Assembly (NCBI GenBank): GCA_030407005.1
Contig: JAUDYN010000007.1
Span: 186,001-250,000, forward strand
Direction of reading: 5' to 3'
DNA: 64,000 nucleotides
DNA from: Desarmillaria ectypa
Taxonomy: Eukaryota; Basidiomycota; Agaricomycetes; Agaricales; Physalacriaceae
Part shown: positions 1-11,825 of the stretch, piece by piece
Numbering within the stretch: position 1 is the first letter of the stretch
Layout: each line of letters begins with the position of its first letter
The notes under the pieces: generated by a model
What the model saw: the letters and a program-made list of their open reading frames with translations, nothing else
The model's database searches: none
What the model was told of the DNA's origin: nothing
Position numbers and translations under genes: made by a program

Positions 1-2052
1 CAAAGCAATAGCCGTGATCCCTTCGTCCACCGCAGGAGGTGGGGGAGGTGGTGGCGGTGGAGATGGCGCAGTCGTAGGCGCAGCTTCCTGTTCTACGATC
101 TGGACATAATTTGCAGGAAACATCCCTGTCTTGCCTCCCGGTCCAACACCGCTCCACCAGCCTTCGTCGAGTTCTTCGATCTGTTCGATGAGTTCTCCTT
201 CTAGGAGAGTCATTTCGTTGTCTTCAGTCGCCTGGAACAAGGGTTAATTCCCGTGAAACGTTAAGAGTATAGGTCCCATACCTCGTACTCGTATAGTACT
301 ACAGCGCATATACCCTGACCTTGCGCGCGAGCTGCTTCAGGTTCAGGTTCAGGCTCTGGTTCGGATACAGCGAGGGATTGCATCTAGAAGTGATCAGTGA
401 TATCTTTTGAAAAAGCAGACAACTTACTTGTGCCACTGGCGGGGGCGGAGGCGGAGGAGGAGGAGGAGGCGGAGGAGGAGGAGGCGGAGGAGGAGGAGGG
501 GGGTAGTGGTGGTTCCTCAATGCTTTGAATAGGTACTGGCGGTGGAGGCTACATAACGTGAAATCAGCGAAAAAACCGCAGCACCAGAACAAGAAAACGT
601 ACAGGTGGTGGAGGTGGGGCAGGTTCTTCCTCTTCTTCTTCTTCCTCTTCCACTGCAGCTGTCACAGGCGGAGGAGGAGGCGGAGGCGGAGGCGGCGGAG
701 GAACCTGGACGACCAATCATATCGGCAACTAAAAGAGATACAGAGGGACTGAAAACGTACCGCTGCTTCTTCCGGCTCGGGATTGTATTCCGGCTCGGAT
801 GAATGGGTAACTACGGCTGCAGCACCGAATCCAACAGCAGCACCTCCTACAGCGATAGCAGCGGCGCCCACACCAAACTTCCTGGCTGGTGAGGGGGAAG
901 GCATACTAGTTTGAGCAGCCAAACTCCTACTCTCTTCCTGCTCAGTCTGTTTCTTCGCAAGAGCGTGTCTCTCCGACCATGTTAATCCCTTTCTTACTGG
1001 CGTCACTCTCTGTGGTTCTTCCTGCTGCTGGAACCGGCCTTCGAATGGGTTCTTGAGCTTCTTCGGTGCAGGTAGAGAGACTGGCGTATAAGCCGTTCCA
1101 ACGGGAGCGATGAGATCATCTTCAGTAGGTTTGGTGGGTACTGTTGAAACCGGAACGGAAGTTGTGGAGGGTGTCGGACGTGGTGCTGTTGGCAGAACCG
1201 GTGGACGCGACGCTGGTGGTGGTGGTGGTGGTGGTGGAGGTGCTGTTATAACAGGGTTTTCCTCAGGCCAGGCATCAGCCGGTGCTGGTCCTTTGCTTGC
1301 GGTTACCGTACGTCCGTAGAGCGAAGCTGCAGAAGCTGTTGTGGGCTTTGAAGCGCCAAATGTCGGCCTACTAGTATTGGGAAGAGGCGGCCTTGAAGTA
1401 GCAGCAGAAGGCGAAGGGGTTGTTTTCGTTGCCTTCAGCGCAGCAATGTCGACCCTTCCTACCGGGGTATAACTAGACCTCACCGGCGCTATCGGCTCGT
1501 ACTTTCTAGGAGCTTCCTTCTGAGCAGTGTACCTTGCACCTGAAGCCGCTTCTACGCGTTTCATGATGAGCTCAGGAGTCACATCTTCCTGTATCTGTCG
1601 TCAGCATCGGCTCTCCACGAAGAAAAACGTGCGCGCACTTCATTTCGTGCGCTTAACACAACATGAGCTCCATGCAGTAATTGCCGCCCAACAGCACTCG
1701 AATGGGTATGAAATAGCCCCTTCTTCGCCTCTGGTACTCCGTCGCCGCACCAATTTATCTGAACGTACTTGGGAAGGTTGCTCTGCGGGCGTTCACCGTC
1801 AGCTTCAATCAAAACGAAGGGAAATCGAAGGCGTACGTTGGGATCTACTACCCGGGCAAAGGCGTACTGTATTCTGCCGTCGCTGAACTCTTCCTCAAGC
1901 TCCTCAAGTCCACCATCGCCCGTGGCCTGCACCTTGAGGTCATTCGAACCGGCCTCGTACGTGTAAATTACCCAGTCTTTGTTGGGCCCATTGAGTACGT
2001 CTAGATAAGCAGTCTTGAGAGCTGCGCTTGATAGATTAATTTGCAGCGACAT
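1..2052 (-). CDS. abp1: Abp1/drebrin-like actin-binding protein, partial (C-terminus beyond left edge)
   Basis: Exons on the minus strand: 2052-1639, 1588-761, 704-603, 548-428, 383-282, 231-1; introns are 44-56 bp, GT-AG. Exon 1 (138 aa) is an ADF-H domain, starting MSLQINLSS and ending in the family-like GLFHTHSSAV and ARNE segments; it continues after the intron with EDVTPELIM. A long linker follows, rich in Pro, Ser and Thr with runs of 8-20 prolines and a run of glutamates. An SH3 domain spans the last two visible exons (VLYEYE, DEGWWSG, GMFPANYVQIVE). After a second proline-rich stretch, GITAIAL at the edge looks like the start of a second SH3 domain. In yeast, Abp1 binds F-actin through ADF-H and recruits endocytic and Arp2/3-activating partners through SH3 at cortical patches; the same role is inferred here. 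The exon 548-428 is one base out of frame (see findings). Domain assignment is firm; exact borders in the proline-rich part are less so. Confidence 0.88.
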
Positions 2053-3273
2053 CGCCGCCTAGCCGCGTCGTGCTCGAAGGGCTGCTACGATGATGATGGA
2101 TGATGTCGGAAAGGGCTGAATGTGGCAGTGCCACCTTTGTTTCTCGCAATGCGGCAGATGCCGATCCTTCCTTTTCCGGAACTCACCTCCAGCGGAAATT
2201 TGGCGGAAATACAATACGGCCACTGGCCAGGCCTGGAGGGGTTTTCGTCAAATATTTGTTGACTTCAATCCTCCGACGTCTAGTACCCTGGCAAATCGAT
2301 CTTCGTATCCTCGATTCCTCTTTATGATCTTTGAGGGAATGGTAGTAAGGCGAAATTATTCAAGACTCCCGGACAGCGCCCCACGCTGCCTGTAGGCTAG
2401 CTTCCTTCATCACTCATCAAGTATCGTCTTAGCTTGGACTTTCTGAAACTACTTCGGTCTCTCTGGTGCTTTCTTCTGTCATTAGTTCTACAGAGAGTAT
2501 TCATCATATTCATCTCTTTCAATGCCAATAGCGGCTTAAAAAGAAGGCTGCAGACAATGCATTCGACTGTCAAACAATATCCGCATGCTTGTGCGGCTTG
2601 TGTGAATTACTATATCTCTCTCAATCTTTGATGTATCTCATTTGAAACTGCAGACATTTCTGTGCACAACCATTTTTCACCTCTGGTTTGACTGCATCCT
2701 TCCTTCATTTTGCATTCGGCACACCTCGTTAAAAGCTACGTGAGATTTTCCTAGCTATGACAAATTTTTTGAAAAGGGCTGCTTATTTCAGGTCACCTCT
2801 CCCAGGATAGGAGGTCAAACTCAATTACATCAATGACAAGAACTGAGAGCTTGGCATTGTCTTGCATATAGCATGCTCTGCTACTCTGGAGATGCTCTTC
2901 CTGTATCATCTTTAAAGCAGTTAACATCTTCCTGAACTATAACATCCTCAAGGTTTCTCACTATGACTACTTTTCTTAGCAACACCAGTTATATTCAAAC
3001 CAAAACAGCTACTAGCATGCCACTGCTATGCCACTGAGCTGGAGACCTTCTCATCACTTCTCATGGAGCTCTCTCATCTGCTCAACACTCAAAGTCACAT
3101 TAGAACTGTAATTGTGATGATCTGCTACTATAGGATGTACCTGATCACCACTACTGATGCATATCATCCTGCCATCCATTGTTTCTGCAATGATGTGATA
3201 ATCCTGAGCATCTTAGTTCAGGAGTATCTGGATGGTAATTTCACATTATCACTCAAGATTATTAATGTGTCAT
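2053..3273. other. Intergenic, no gene recognised
   Basis: The first 400 bp upstream of abp1 has normal CpG content and would hold its promoter; no clear TATA or other element stands out. From about 2640 the sequence becomes poor in CpG and rich in TG/CA, like the retroelement block at the right end. Short open frames on both strands show no recognisable protein. Confidence 0.5.
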
Positions 3274-4135
3274 CACTACTGAGGCCAGCATGTTTTTGGG
3301 TTTAAAGAAGCAGATCTAAAATTGTCATGACTTTCTATATGATCTTTTGACAGAAAAAATAATCTCCTAAAAACAAGATAAAAAACACCACTTTTTTGTC
3401 CTCTTTTAGAATATGAAAAACAGTCCAGAAAAAAGATTGAAAAAGTGGTTTCCATTGTTCTGAACAATGGAAACTGCTCTTTCTGGTGCAGGTGCAAAAA
3501 AGCTGCACAGAACACATGGCTTTTTCATTATGTTTTTTAGGTCCCAAAAATATCTTGAATTTTGGTCATCTTCCTGTTGGATGTAGTATCAGTATGACAT
3601 GGACATGAACATCATTTATTTGATTTTTCTTTCCTATTTTGGTACAATTCACAGCCCCGCACATCTCAGCTTTCAACCAGCATGCTAAGATATGAGTACC
3701 TTTATATGTATTTATCCTATTAGCTTACTTATCAACTCATAGTAACAATACATTATTTTATTCAGTGCCTATTTTTCCACTGAACCTACTTTTTGTTTAC
3801 CACATCTGAGCACTTACCTTGTTAACTCCAAGACTTCTTACACTCATAAAACAAGATCTAAAAAACAGAATGAAAAAACCTTGTTTTTTGTATTGTTTTC
3901 ATGCACCAAAAAGAGCATGATTTTGACAAAGAAAAAGTGGTTTCAATTGTTCAGAACAATGGAAACTACTTTTTCAATCTGTTTTCTGGACTGTTCTTCA
4001 TATTCTAAAAGAGGACAAAAAAGTGATGTTTTTATCTTGTTTTTAGGGATCCTTTTTCCTGTCGAAAGATCACATAGAAAGTCACATTTTTAGGTCTGCT
4101 TCTTTGAACATAAAAACATACTGGCTCCAGCAGTG
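3274..4135. mobile_element. Foldback / long-TIR non-autonomous element
   Basis: The stretch 3274-3542 is repeated in inverse orientation at 3855-4135 with only scattered mismatches and small indels; the roughly 310 bp between the arms is unique. Outer ends read CACTACTG on the left and, reverse-complemented, CACTGCTG on the right, followed on both by (T)GGAGCCAG/GAGGCCAG and GTTTTT. Each arm also holds a small perfect palindrome, CCATTGTTC-t-GAACAATGG in the left arm, with one mismatch in the right. No transposase frame is present, so this is a non-autonomous, MITE- or foldback-like element. CACTA-type ends are suggestive, but no matching 3-bp target duplication is seen (cat versus act), so the superfamily is open. 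Confidence 0.7.
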
Positions 4136-4732
4136 ACTGTGCAATGTCCTAATAATTTGGACAATAATGAAAAATCAGCCTGAGACAAGACAGCCAATAG
4201 AACCTAGCTCTGCCACCGCCTAGATCAGTGTAGCACTCACAGAGTATCATCACGATCATGTGTTTCATGGACGCAGACTCGCTGTACTATCAAAATTATT
4301 GAAGCTCACTGAGATGCCTATTAATGCTCTCTAACCTACTCCTACATGCTGCTTTGCAGCTCTGGACATCCCTTCAATGAGTTTTCCATTTGTTTGCCAC
4401 CCAGGCTGACTTTCTCTCTGTTCAGAAAACACTAACCCAAGTCCACAGTTACAAGAATGAGTTTAGTATTTGATAACCATGTGGGGAATATACTCATTCG
4501 CTCTTTTTGAGCTCACCCTGTCAATGGTGTTTTGTAGATGCGAGAGTTGGCTGGCACAGTACGAACTACAACAAAGACAAAACACATGGCAGTAGATCCC
4601 TATGTAAGTAGCAAGATAATGAGGATGGATAGGCAATGGACCAAAGTGCTAAAACAAATCAAAGTATGTCCCCACGTCATCTGCCCTCAACTGTCAACAT
4701 AAACCTTATTGGTTCTTTTCAGGTTCTCCTCA
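4136..4732. other. Intergenic, no feature recognised
   Basis: Mixed-composition sequence between the foldback element and the zinc-finger gene fragment. An intron-acceptor-like tract ending in cag lies at 4712-4722 just before the zinc-finger ATG, so an upstream exon of that gene may lie here, but none could be defined. Confidence 0.4.
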
Positions 4733-5333
4733 ATGTCAACTGACCCTAGACTTCCCTACAGGTGCACATCTTGTGAGTGTGACAAGCATTTTATCAAGGT
4801 AGAGGAAGGAGTAGCCCACGCAGCGACGCACGCAAGACATTTGGGTGGACTTGTGTTGTGAAAAACGGGGGATGAATAGATCAGTTCGTTCCCAGTTAGT
4901 ACATGCGCGGTGTCAGGCCAATAGTATTGCGCTTGGCTGAGCTCTGCAAACGCATGCAGATGTACACTACTGTACCTACTTATATACTAAATGCTAATTT
5001 ACTAGAATGTTCTACAACTTTCCTAATATTTCTCTCTTAATCAGCAAGTTCGGCATGATGCCGGATTGCCATCATCTCGGCTCAACTCTCAAATCCCAAC
5101 AACTTGTCTGCCCGCTCAAAACGTGCAATTTCAAGACGGAACGTCTTGCAGATATGTATTCTCATGTAAAGAGCTCGAAGCATAAATGCTTCGAGGACAT
5201 GTACATGTATCTCGGCTGCTATAGAGTCTACTATCGTAAAGAGAGCCTCAAGTCTCACGACCGTCATTACGTGGAGCAAATTTCCCCTTGTTATTTTTCT
5301 GCTGACTATATAGTTTCTTACTTAGTTTTCTAG
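4733..5333 (+). pseudogene. C2H2 zinc-finger gene interrupted by a solo LTR
   Basis: The frame opens at ATG 4733 (MSTDPRLPYRCTSC) and runs to 4853, where a solo LTR (4854-5101) is inserted. Reading on from 5107, after the second copy of the 5-bp duplication acttg, the same frame continues without a break to a stop at 5331-5333; 121 + 227 nt gives 116 codons including the stop. The segment has Cys/His pairs spaced like C2H2 fingers: YRCTSC with AATHARH; CPLKTC with YSHVKSSKH; LGCYRVYYRKESLKSH. The V of LVCPLK is formed exactly across the insertion point. Such proteins bind nucleic acid, usually as regulators. The 115-aa product would be short; the last 20 residues may really be an intron start. 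The gene is broken in this copy. Confidence 0.65.
4854..5101 (-). mobile_element. Solo LTR, family L1 (248 bp)
   Basis: On the minus strand it begins TGTTGGGATTTG and ends TTCACAACA, the TG...CA ends of an LTR. It is flanked by the identical 5-bp duplication acttg (4849-4853 and 5102-5106). It is nearly identical to the copy at 24279-24527, including a TATA-like tract and the near-palindrome CGGCATGATGCCG at about 5051-5063. No internal retroelement sequence is attached, so it is a solo LTR left by LTR-LTR recombination. Confidence 0.92.
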
Positions 5334-6810
5334 AAACCGTTATATTCGCATCTGATTTAGTGTGCTTTTGTTAGTGCCACCTGCTATAATCGCCCGTTTT
5401 CTATCCAATTAGCCTCTGAAGACATTTAAACTCGATTGTGACACGGTCATACGGCGTAAATGATGTTAAGATACGTATTTAATATTGCGGAGTGTATTTT
5501 GTGCTCATGCCAATGCATCGACATCATTACCGAGGCTATTACACGTACAACACACGTCAGACAGCCAAGTCACGCAATGCCGCCCTTGGGGCCTCATTCG
5601 CTCTCGACGCTGTTATCGATCTATTCGTAGAGTCTCTATCTAATCCCACCCATCCATTTCATTTTGCATTATTCGATGCTTCTTCCCTCCTCCATTTCTG
5701 GAATTTGCATGCCTTGGCGGAGCTGTGAGCATCTCGCCACGACCTACTGGAGACATGTTTGATATTTTTGACGATTGCAAGGTCGCCGGATGGGATACGC
5801 GCTCTCCGACCGTCCTTCCTGCTCTTCAGCAGTGTTATAGTCATGGCCGGTACGACACTAAACGACATGATCTTTATCATGCCCTCCTTCGCTCCCCAGC
5901 TCATCGAAATCATGAACAAAGACGTTGACTCTCTGGAGGAAATTACTTCTCTTGCCAACCGGGATTTCACGATATTACAGCAGGCGGAGACCACTGCGCT
6001 AATAACGACCATGGAGATGATAGCCCAGGATGAAGGGGAGATGGGTCAGGACCTATTGGAAGAACCACGGAGATGGGGTTCTTGAAACAACGAAGTTGGA
6101 CGTAGCCCCTCGTAAAAGGTAAGCTACTATGAGATATACTTGCCTTCCTCGTCATTGTCACCATTTCGATGATAGTGTGTTGATGATGCATGCCGATTTA
6201 TGACGTAGTGCATTCTTGTGTCGGATGCCGAGCCCCCGCCCATCGTCAGTGCACGGACCATCCGATGGCAGCATCCCCGTGATCACTTTTTGCATCTCTT
6301 CCATCATTACCTACCTCCTCGACTCGACTCTTTCATTTACAGCTATCAGAAGGTCTATATCGAAGCACTTGGCATGTGGGTACCTTGATTTCTATCTCTT
6401 GACACGGCATTGAGTAACCCGATGGATCTGGGATGCCTTGATGACATCATACTCTGGGTTTCAGAATACCGGCCTTTCCACTTCACAAAGTTGGATTGCC
6501 AAGTCATTTCTGGGTAGTCTCCAATGCAAATAATTCGCATTCCATGTTTGGATTCTGGATGAAGCACGCCCATGGTTACGAGCGGGACTAATCCCATACA
6601 GAATGAATATCAGTTCCTTCGCAATAAAGTCATTGTGTGCCTTCTAAGGATCGTCTACCTTTCATCCTGTTCTGATACCGAACAAGTGCCAACTGCAAGA
6701 AACCCATAGCATCCCATGACGATCGAAAAGACTGGAGTTCCATCTATCGAGAGACGCGAGCCTCCTCCTCTTCCTTGTTTCCCCTGCGTAGCTTTCTGGT
6801 GTCATTCTCG
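5334..6810. other. Intergenic with one unrecognised small ORF
   Basis: The only longer sense-like frame starts at ATG 5843 and ends at 6085 (80 aa): MAGTTLNDMIFIMP, then a hydrophilic, Glu-rich stretch ending EPRRWGS. No family is recognised, no intron signals flank it, and antisense frames overlap it, so it is not called as a gene. The rest, including the 700 bp upstream of the lipase, shows no gene, repeat or clear promoter motif. Confidence 0.35.
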
Positions 6811-8061
6811 ATGTTAACGTCCGCCCTCCTTTTCGCTCTTCTTTCTCAGATTTTCCTCACTGTCAGAGCGGCACCTGCACCACTGGGCATTGGTGGTCTG
6901 TTCAATAAGATCGGCAACCTTCTCGACAAGGCCGGAGAAGTCATTGCTATTGGAGCGAGTGATACCCTTGATGATATCTTGGGAGCCAGCGGGTCTAATA
7001 CAACGACCGGCGTTAGTCCTTCCAATTTGACGACTGCCTTTTCTCGTCCGGCTTTCTTCAGCCGTGTCGCGTACTGCCCTAGCGCTTCTGTGATTGCTCT
7101 CAACTGCGGCGCGCCGTGCGACGCTCTTGGTGCAGGTTCAATCAAAATTTTAGCAGCTGGCGGTACTGGTAGTTTTATACCACGCTGTAGGTTGTTTTTC
7201 TTCAAACGTTTGCTATCGTGACAAATTGGTGTAGTCATAATCGCTCATGACAATTTCACCAACTCGATCGTCGTGGCGCATCAAGGCACTGACCCGAGCA
7301 GTATGTACGTATACTTATCGTCCCTTCACAATGGTATTTAGAATAACGGCAACATCATCAGAATTTCTATCGCCAACGATGCCAACGTCCTTCTCACCCC
7401 AATCGACACTGAGTTCTTCCCCTCAGCGGCACAAAGTACCCATTTTCGCTATGTCAATCCCCTCGGCACTGACCCTTTATCGCAGAAGGCATCCAAGTCC
7501 ATTCTGGCTTCCTCGACACATTCTTGCGAACCGCTTCGACAGTTCTCTCCGTTGTCAAGTATGCACTTTCCACCACTGGAGCAACCAACGTGATCCTTAC
7601 AGGACACTCCCTTGGCGCCACCCTCGCCACCCTCGACGCGCTCATGTTCAACGACGCGCTCACCAACGTATCCATCCGGACCACCACCTTTGGTTCTCCT
7701 CGTATCGGTAACCAAGCTTTCGCGGATTTTGTCGACGCTTCGTTCTCCAAGGGAAGCTACGCGAGGATCACCAATAAGGCAGACCCCGTGCCGCGTGTAC
7801 CGCCAACTGCATTCGGATTTGTCCATGCGCAGGGAGAGGTGCATCTCGGAGAGGGCGGCGCGACGGCGTGTGAAGGGCAAGAGAATGAATCAGTAGGGTG
7901 TGCGGACGGGGTAGGACTGTTAGCTACTGCCAGTCCGACAGGGTTAGATGAGCATTCTGGTGAGTTCAAAGTTGCATCCTTTGAGAAGGGCATGTGTTGA
8001 TTCGGACATAGGACCGTACTTTGATGGGATATCATTTGGTCAGGACCAGTGTCTCGCTTGA
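6811..8061 (+). CDS. Secreted class 3 lipase (alpha/beta hydrolase)
   Basis: Five exons: 6811-7186, 7235-7304, 7362-7435, 7486-7959, 8012-8061, with introns of 48-57 bp, giving 1044 nt and 347 aa. The start is the first ATG that gives a signal peptide (MLTSALLFALLSQIFLTVRA, cleavage likely before APAP). The mature protein has the class 3 lipase pattern: a cysteine pair in the N-terminal region, SIVVAHQGTDP before the oxyanion segment, the nucleophile elbow GHSLG in exon 4, the acid in KADPVPRVPP, and a likely catalytic His in DEHSG just before the last intron. Enzymes of this family hydrolyse triacylglycerols or related esters outside the cell; several in mushrooms are expanded in number. Two N-glycosylation-type NxT/S sites occur in the Ser/Thr-rich segment around residues 65-78. 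The last exon encodes only 16 codons ending QDQCLA. All frames are open and splice phases agree, so the gene looks intact. Confidence 0.9.
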
Positions 8062-10245
8062 TGTTTCTTTATTTGTTTTTCTTTTTTTTTACCGGCGACC
8101 GCACGGTTATGAAAGGGCTTGTGTTTAACGTATTGTAGATAACTGAGTTTCTGTTGGGTTCATCGGCTTAATCAATCAGAAGTTCTCACTTTTTATTCCC
8201 TATTCGACGACAAGATTGCAGTTACCGACGTACGGGAATGGCCCCAGATGCAATATACCGACAAAATTCAAACTCGACTTTCTCGCATCTTTCACCTTCT
8301 CTTTCGTCAGTGATATTCCCCGTAACTCACTTCCTGGAGTTTTTCTTTTCCTTACTGTTACAGACTGGTAGCGAGGGTGAAACGGTACGTGAATTCTCGC
8401 CTCGAGCCACATAGAGCTAACAACCGTCATGCATTCCTATGATGGTGGCCTTGATGCGCCGTCTGTCGATGAGGATTTTCTCAATGCTTGTGCATGCACA
8501 CCCACTATGATAAGGGTCATGATCCATCTTCCTTCCTCCCACCATCCTCGGCGCAATATCCCGAATGATGTGTCATACCTAGTTCTGCACTCATCCATGT
8601 CGCGTAATAGCTGTACCATGTCCGCATATATATCTGGCTACCAACCAGTTGACGCATCTTATCACCGTGTCAGTTCACCACTGATCCGTGCGTAACGACG
8701 ATTGTGTCGCTGACAGTACCTCGCACATCCCCGTCGTAGCCATCCCATTCCTATTCTTCAACATTCGGCACGCGCTAGAGACAAGCCCAATGTGTACTGG
8801 GAGTCGATACCAACAGTGCCAGGAATTGACAAGTTTCCTTTGATAGCTCTCGTTCATGGCTCACCGACATCCACGGGTCCTTGAACACGAAATGACCTCT
8901 TAGTTTACTTGGGTGCGGTTTATTCCATGTTAGCAAGAGTGGTTGTGAAGCCTTCCAATCAAGAATAGCCCAAGGGTGAGTCCTTTATGACCGCCTTTCA
9001 CCAACCTCATGCTTATTCATAGCTTTTCTTCCAGTTCTTATTCGCGCCAGCTGACGAGATCGTTTGGAATTATTCTGTACGGAAGAGCTCGAGTACGTTC
9101 TGAACTGCAAGACAAGGCGCCCCCTTGCTGTCGTGGATGTAGAAACCAATGTTGAACCCCGAACATTCTCAAGGCCGCGAAACTATTGATTTATTCCTTC
9201 AATCTGTACTTCACCAGTGTCTAACACGCATTGACGCAGCTTCCCACCACCACCTGCTCTACTTCTCGTGCACCCCTGGCTTCGTAGAGCAGTCCATGGG
9301 GTATCGCCTCGATCAACGCATTAATACAAATTACTAGCCAACCTATGAGAGAGCCTTTCCCTGCTGTGGACACCGCCGTGCAGTGCTACTTACATACCTA
9401 CCTTTGTGTTGATGGATTTTTTCGTGTCGAGCTTTCCGAGCTTGGGGTAAATCTAAGGAAAGGCTAGAGCTGTGGGGTCGGACTTGGACATGTGTGTGAC
9501 GAGCTTGACGGGACTGATGAACATGGGGTTAGTACACACTACCCTAGCAGCATTTCGTTGTGTTGACCGCTTTTCTTCTGCGCTAGCTGTTACTTCGGGG
9601 CTCTTCTACTACCGGCTTCCACTGTGCAAACCACAAAGGATCTTTTCGTGGCACCGATATACAACAATTGCTTTGTTATGATCGTATTGGTGGACAGCAT
9701 TGTTCATTCGACTCTCTCGCACGCGTTTTGGTGAACGACAGGCCAGGGAGCATACACTCCATTCGGCTATCATTGTCCAGTTCCAGTCGATCTTTCAATC
9801 ACAGACCTGAAAAGCATGACTTGGGATTATGCATACTGTGTGACACACTTCAGTCTGATGACATTTCGACAGACCCGGGTCAGCCAGTTGACTACCCCAG
9901 AAATTAGAATCCCCGAATCTCACATAAAACAGCAATTTATCACCTCCACGACGGATACCATGCTAGACCATCAATTTCCCTCTCGGCTTAGACATTTTCC
10001 CTCATTGAACCGCGTTGATTTGCTCACCCAACGAACATATTGCCCACATTCTCGCCACTGACAGCTTTAACGTTTAGTCATGATCCATCATGATAACGTG
10101 ACCATCACTCTTACCGGAGAATTCGTAACGAAGGATATCACAGCGGTCGTTATAAAGGTTGCGGCATATCGTTTCCCCCGTCATCTGCCGCTTTTGCTCT
10201 CAAATTCCCTGTGCCCTCTCAGAAGTGTGGCCATTTTGTTTGAAA
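8062..10245. other. Intergenic, no gene recognised
   Basis: A T-rich tract just after the lipase stop (8067-8091) may belong to its 3' UTR. The remaining 2.1 kb has ordinary CpG content and only short, overlapping frames on both strands; none shows a recognisable domain or a plausible exon chain. No repeat shared with other parts of the window was noticed. Confidence 0.5.
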
Positions 10246-10743
10246 ATGCCCGTAGAACCTCTCGACTCATACGAAGACTTCCAGAAAGCAGTATGCTACC
10301 TTTATCGATGCCAGTTTAGCCTGGTGCTGACCGAACTTTCTGCATCTTCTCAGATCAAAAGGGATAAAACCGTTGTTGTTGATTTCTGGGCCTCGTGGTG
10401 TGGACCCTGCAAAGCGATCTCTCCGATCTTCCAGCAGCTCTCCGAGATCGAGGACTTGGAGGTAATCAACTTCTATAAAGTTGATGTAGACGAGCAGACG
10501 AGGATTGCTGAAGAGATGGAGATACGTTCCGTAGGTTTAGTTTGGCATCATAACGAACCGCCGTCTGACGGTCCTCACTAGATGCCTACATTTGTCGCCT
10601 TCAGAGATGGCAAGAAGATCCAGGAGATCGTGGGTGCCGACCCTAGGAGCCTCATGGTACTATTACTCTTTTACACTTCATTAATGTCCCTATTAATTCT
10701 CTGTCAGTTAATGTTGAACTCGGTAATTCCTCAAACTCGATAA
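10246..10743 (+). CDS. trx: Thioredoxin
   Basis: Exons 10246-10290, 10354-10530, 10582-10656 and probably 10708-10743, totalling 333 nt and 110 aa. The start [15 protein letters not shown] and the core [20 protein letters not shown] show the WCGPC active site; the conserved cis-proline follows in [10 protein letters not shown], and VGADPRSL is the usual C-terminal helix start. This is a single-domain cytosolic-type thioredoxin that reduces protein disulfides and is recycled by thioredoxin reductase. The first intron lies before the first beta strand. The last intron (51 nt) is a multiple of three and open, so the 3' end could also be read through without splicing; either way the stop is at 10741-10743. 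The last dozen residues do not match the usual C-terminus well. Confidence 0.88.
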
Positions 10744-11825
10744 ATCTCCTGATGCGTCGCATTGTACAAATATGACATTCACGCTGTGCGTGATTGTAGC
10801 ATACATGTTTTCGACCTCTCCTTCACTGATTCCCGTTGTCTTTGTTACCACCCTTTTGAATGGAACTTCCTGTCTTGAATGTATTGAATGTTCAGAGGCA
10901 AGGCGCCTTCGAAGCGGTCGCGATGGAAGATACTCTACCAGGTATATAGTACATCATCATCATTCATTACCAATATTCGACACAAGGACTCTAGATATTC
11001 TTGGCAGTCTCATGTCCCGCCGTACACAAGGAACTCGAGACAGAATAGATGAAAGAGTATAGGCTTGCACGGAGAAGGACCCCGATCTTTTCTGGTAAAA
11101 ATACGAATAAAACAAGATTGGCTGGATATGTCTCACGTCCGACGCGTATCAAGCCCAAACACCTGATACTTGATCTTCCACTTCAAACCAAGCGGCGGGC
11201 TATATGACACCAACCAAGGCCTCAGAGTCTTCATGACACCGAAAATTTTGTCAGGAAGCCCAAATATCTTGCATCATACATAATACAGGGAATCCTCTAT
11301 CCAGAGCATAGGCGAATTCAGTCGCGCAACTCATCCATCTCCGGACTCACTTCCGACAAAATGATGTTTTCTAAATACTGATTGGGCTTCTCAGCTTCTT
11401 CGTTCTAGCTGTCATACCATGAGCTGTCGTCTACTCCTTCTAGAGATGAGCAGTTCGTACAAAATCCGCTTGATACACCCTGATTAATGCGACTCAGAAC
11501 TACGACATTGGCTACTAGGAAATAATAACTCACAGTTTGACGGACAATAATTCCCTTGTCTAATACCAATACCCTGGATACGCACACGAGTGAACAGCTT
11601 GAGTGCATAATAATGGTATAAATTCATCATTCATCACGTCTTCGCTTTAGTGCGAACAAGTGTTTGTTCGAAGGCGCTTATTCGTCCTTCGATGCATCCT
11701 GTTCGAATTGTAGCGCGCTCATGGGAACGAGTCCCTACATGCTGAGAATACAGTTTCTGTGTATAAAGCACGACCTGAGCACCGTGAATGAGCATCCGTC
11801 AACCGGACCTCCTCTCTTTTACAAC
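10744..11825. other. Intergenic, no gene recognised
   Basis: Short frames only, no domain recognised on either strand. No LTR ends with duplications and no inverted repeats were noticed. The last few hundred bases contain the upstream region of the secreted two-domain protein; no TATA box is convincing. Confidence 0.45.

Noticed and set aside
299..720. Separate poly-proline and poly-arginine proteins at 299-802
   Set aside because: They are frames over the proline-rich exons of abp1 and its introns; the SH3 and ADF-H exons fix the real frame.
3271..4138. Firm assignment of the foldback element to CACTA transposons
   Set aside because: Only the outermost bases fit and the 3-bp flanks differ (cat, act).
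5843..6085. 80-aa ORF as a gene
   Set aside because: Only composition supports it; no family, intron or conserved feature seen.
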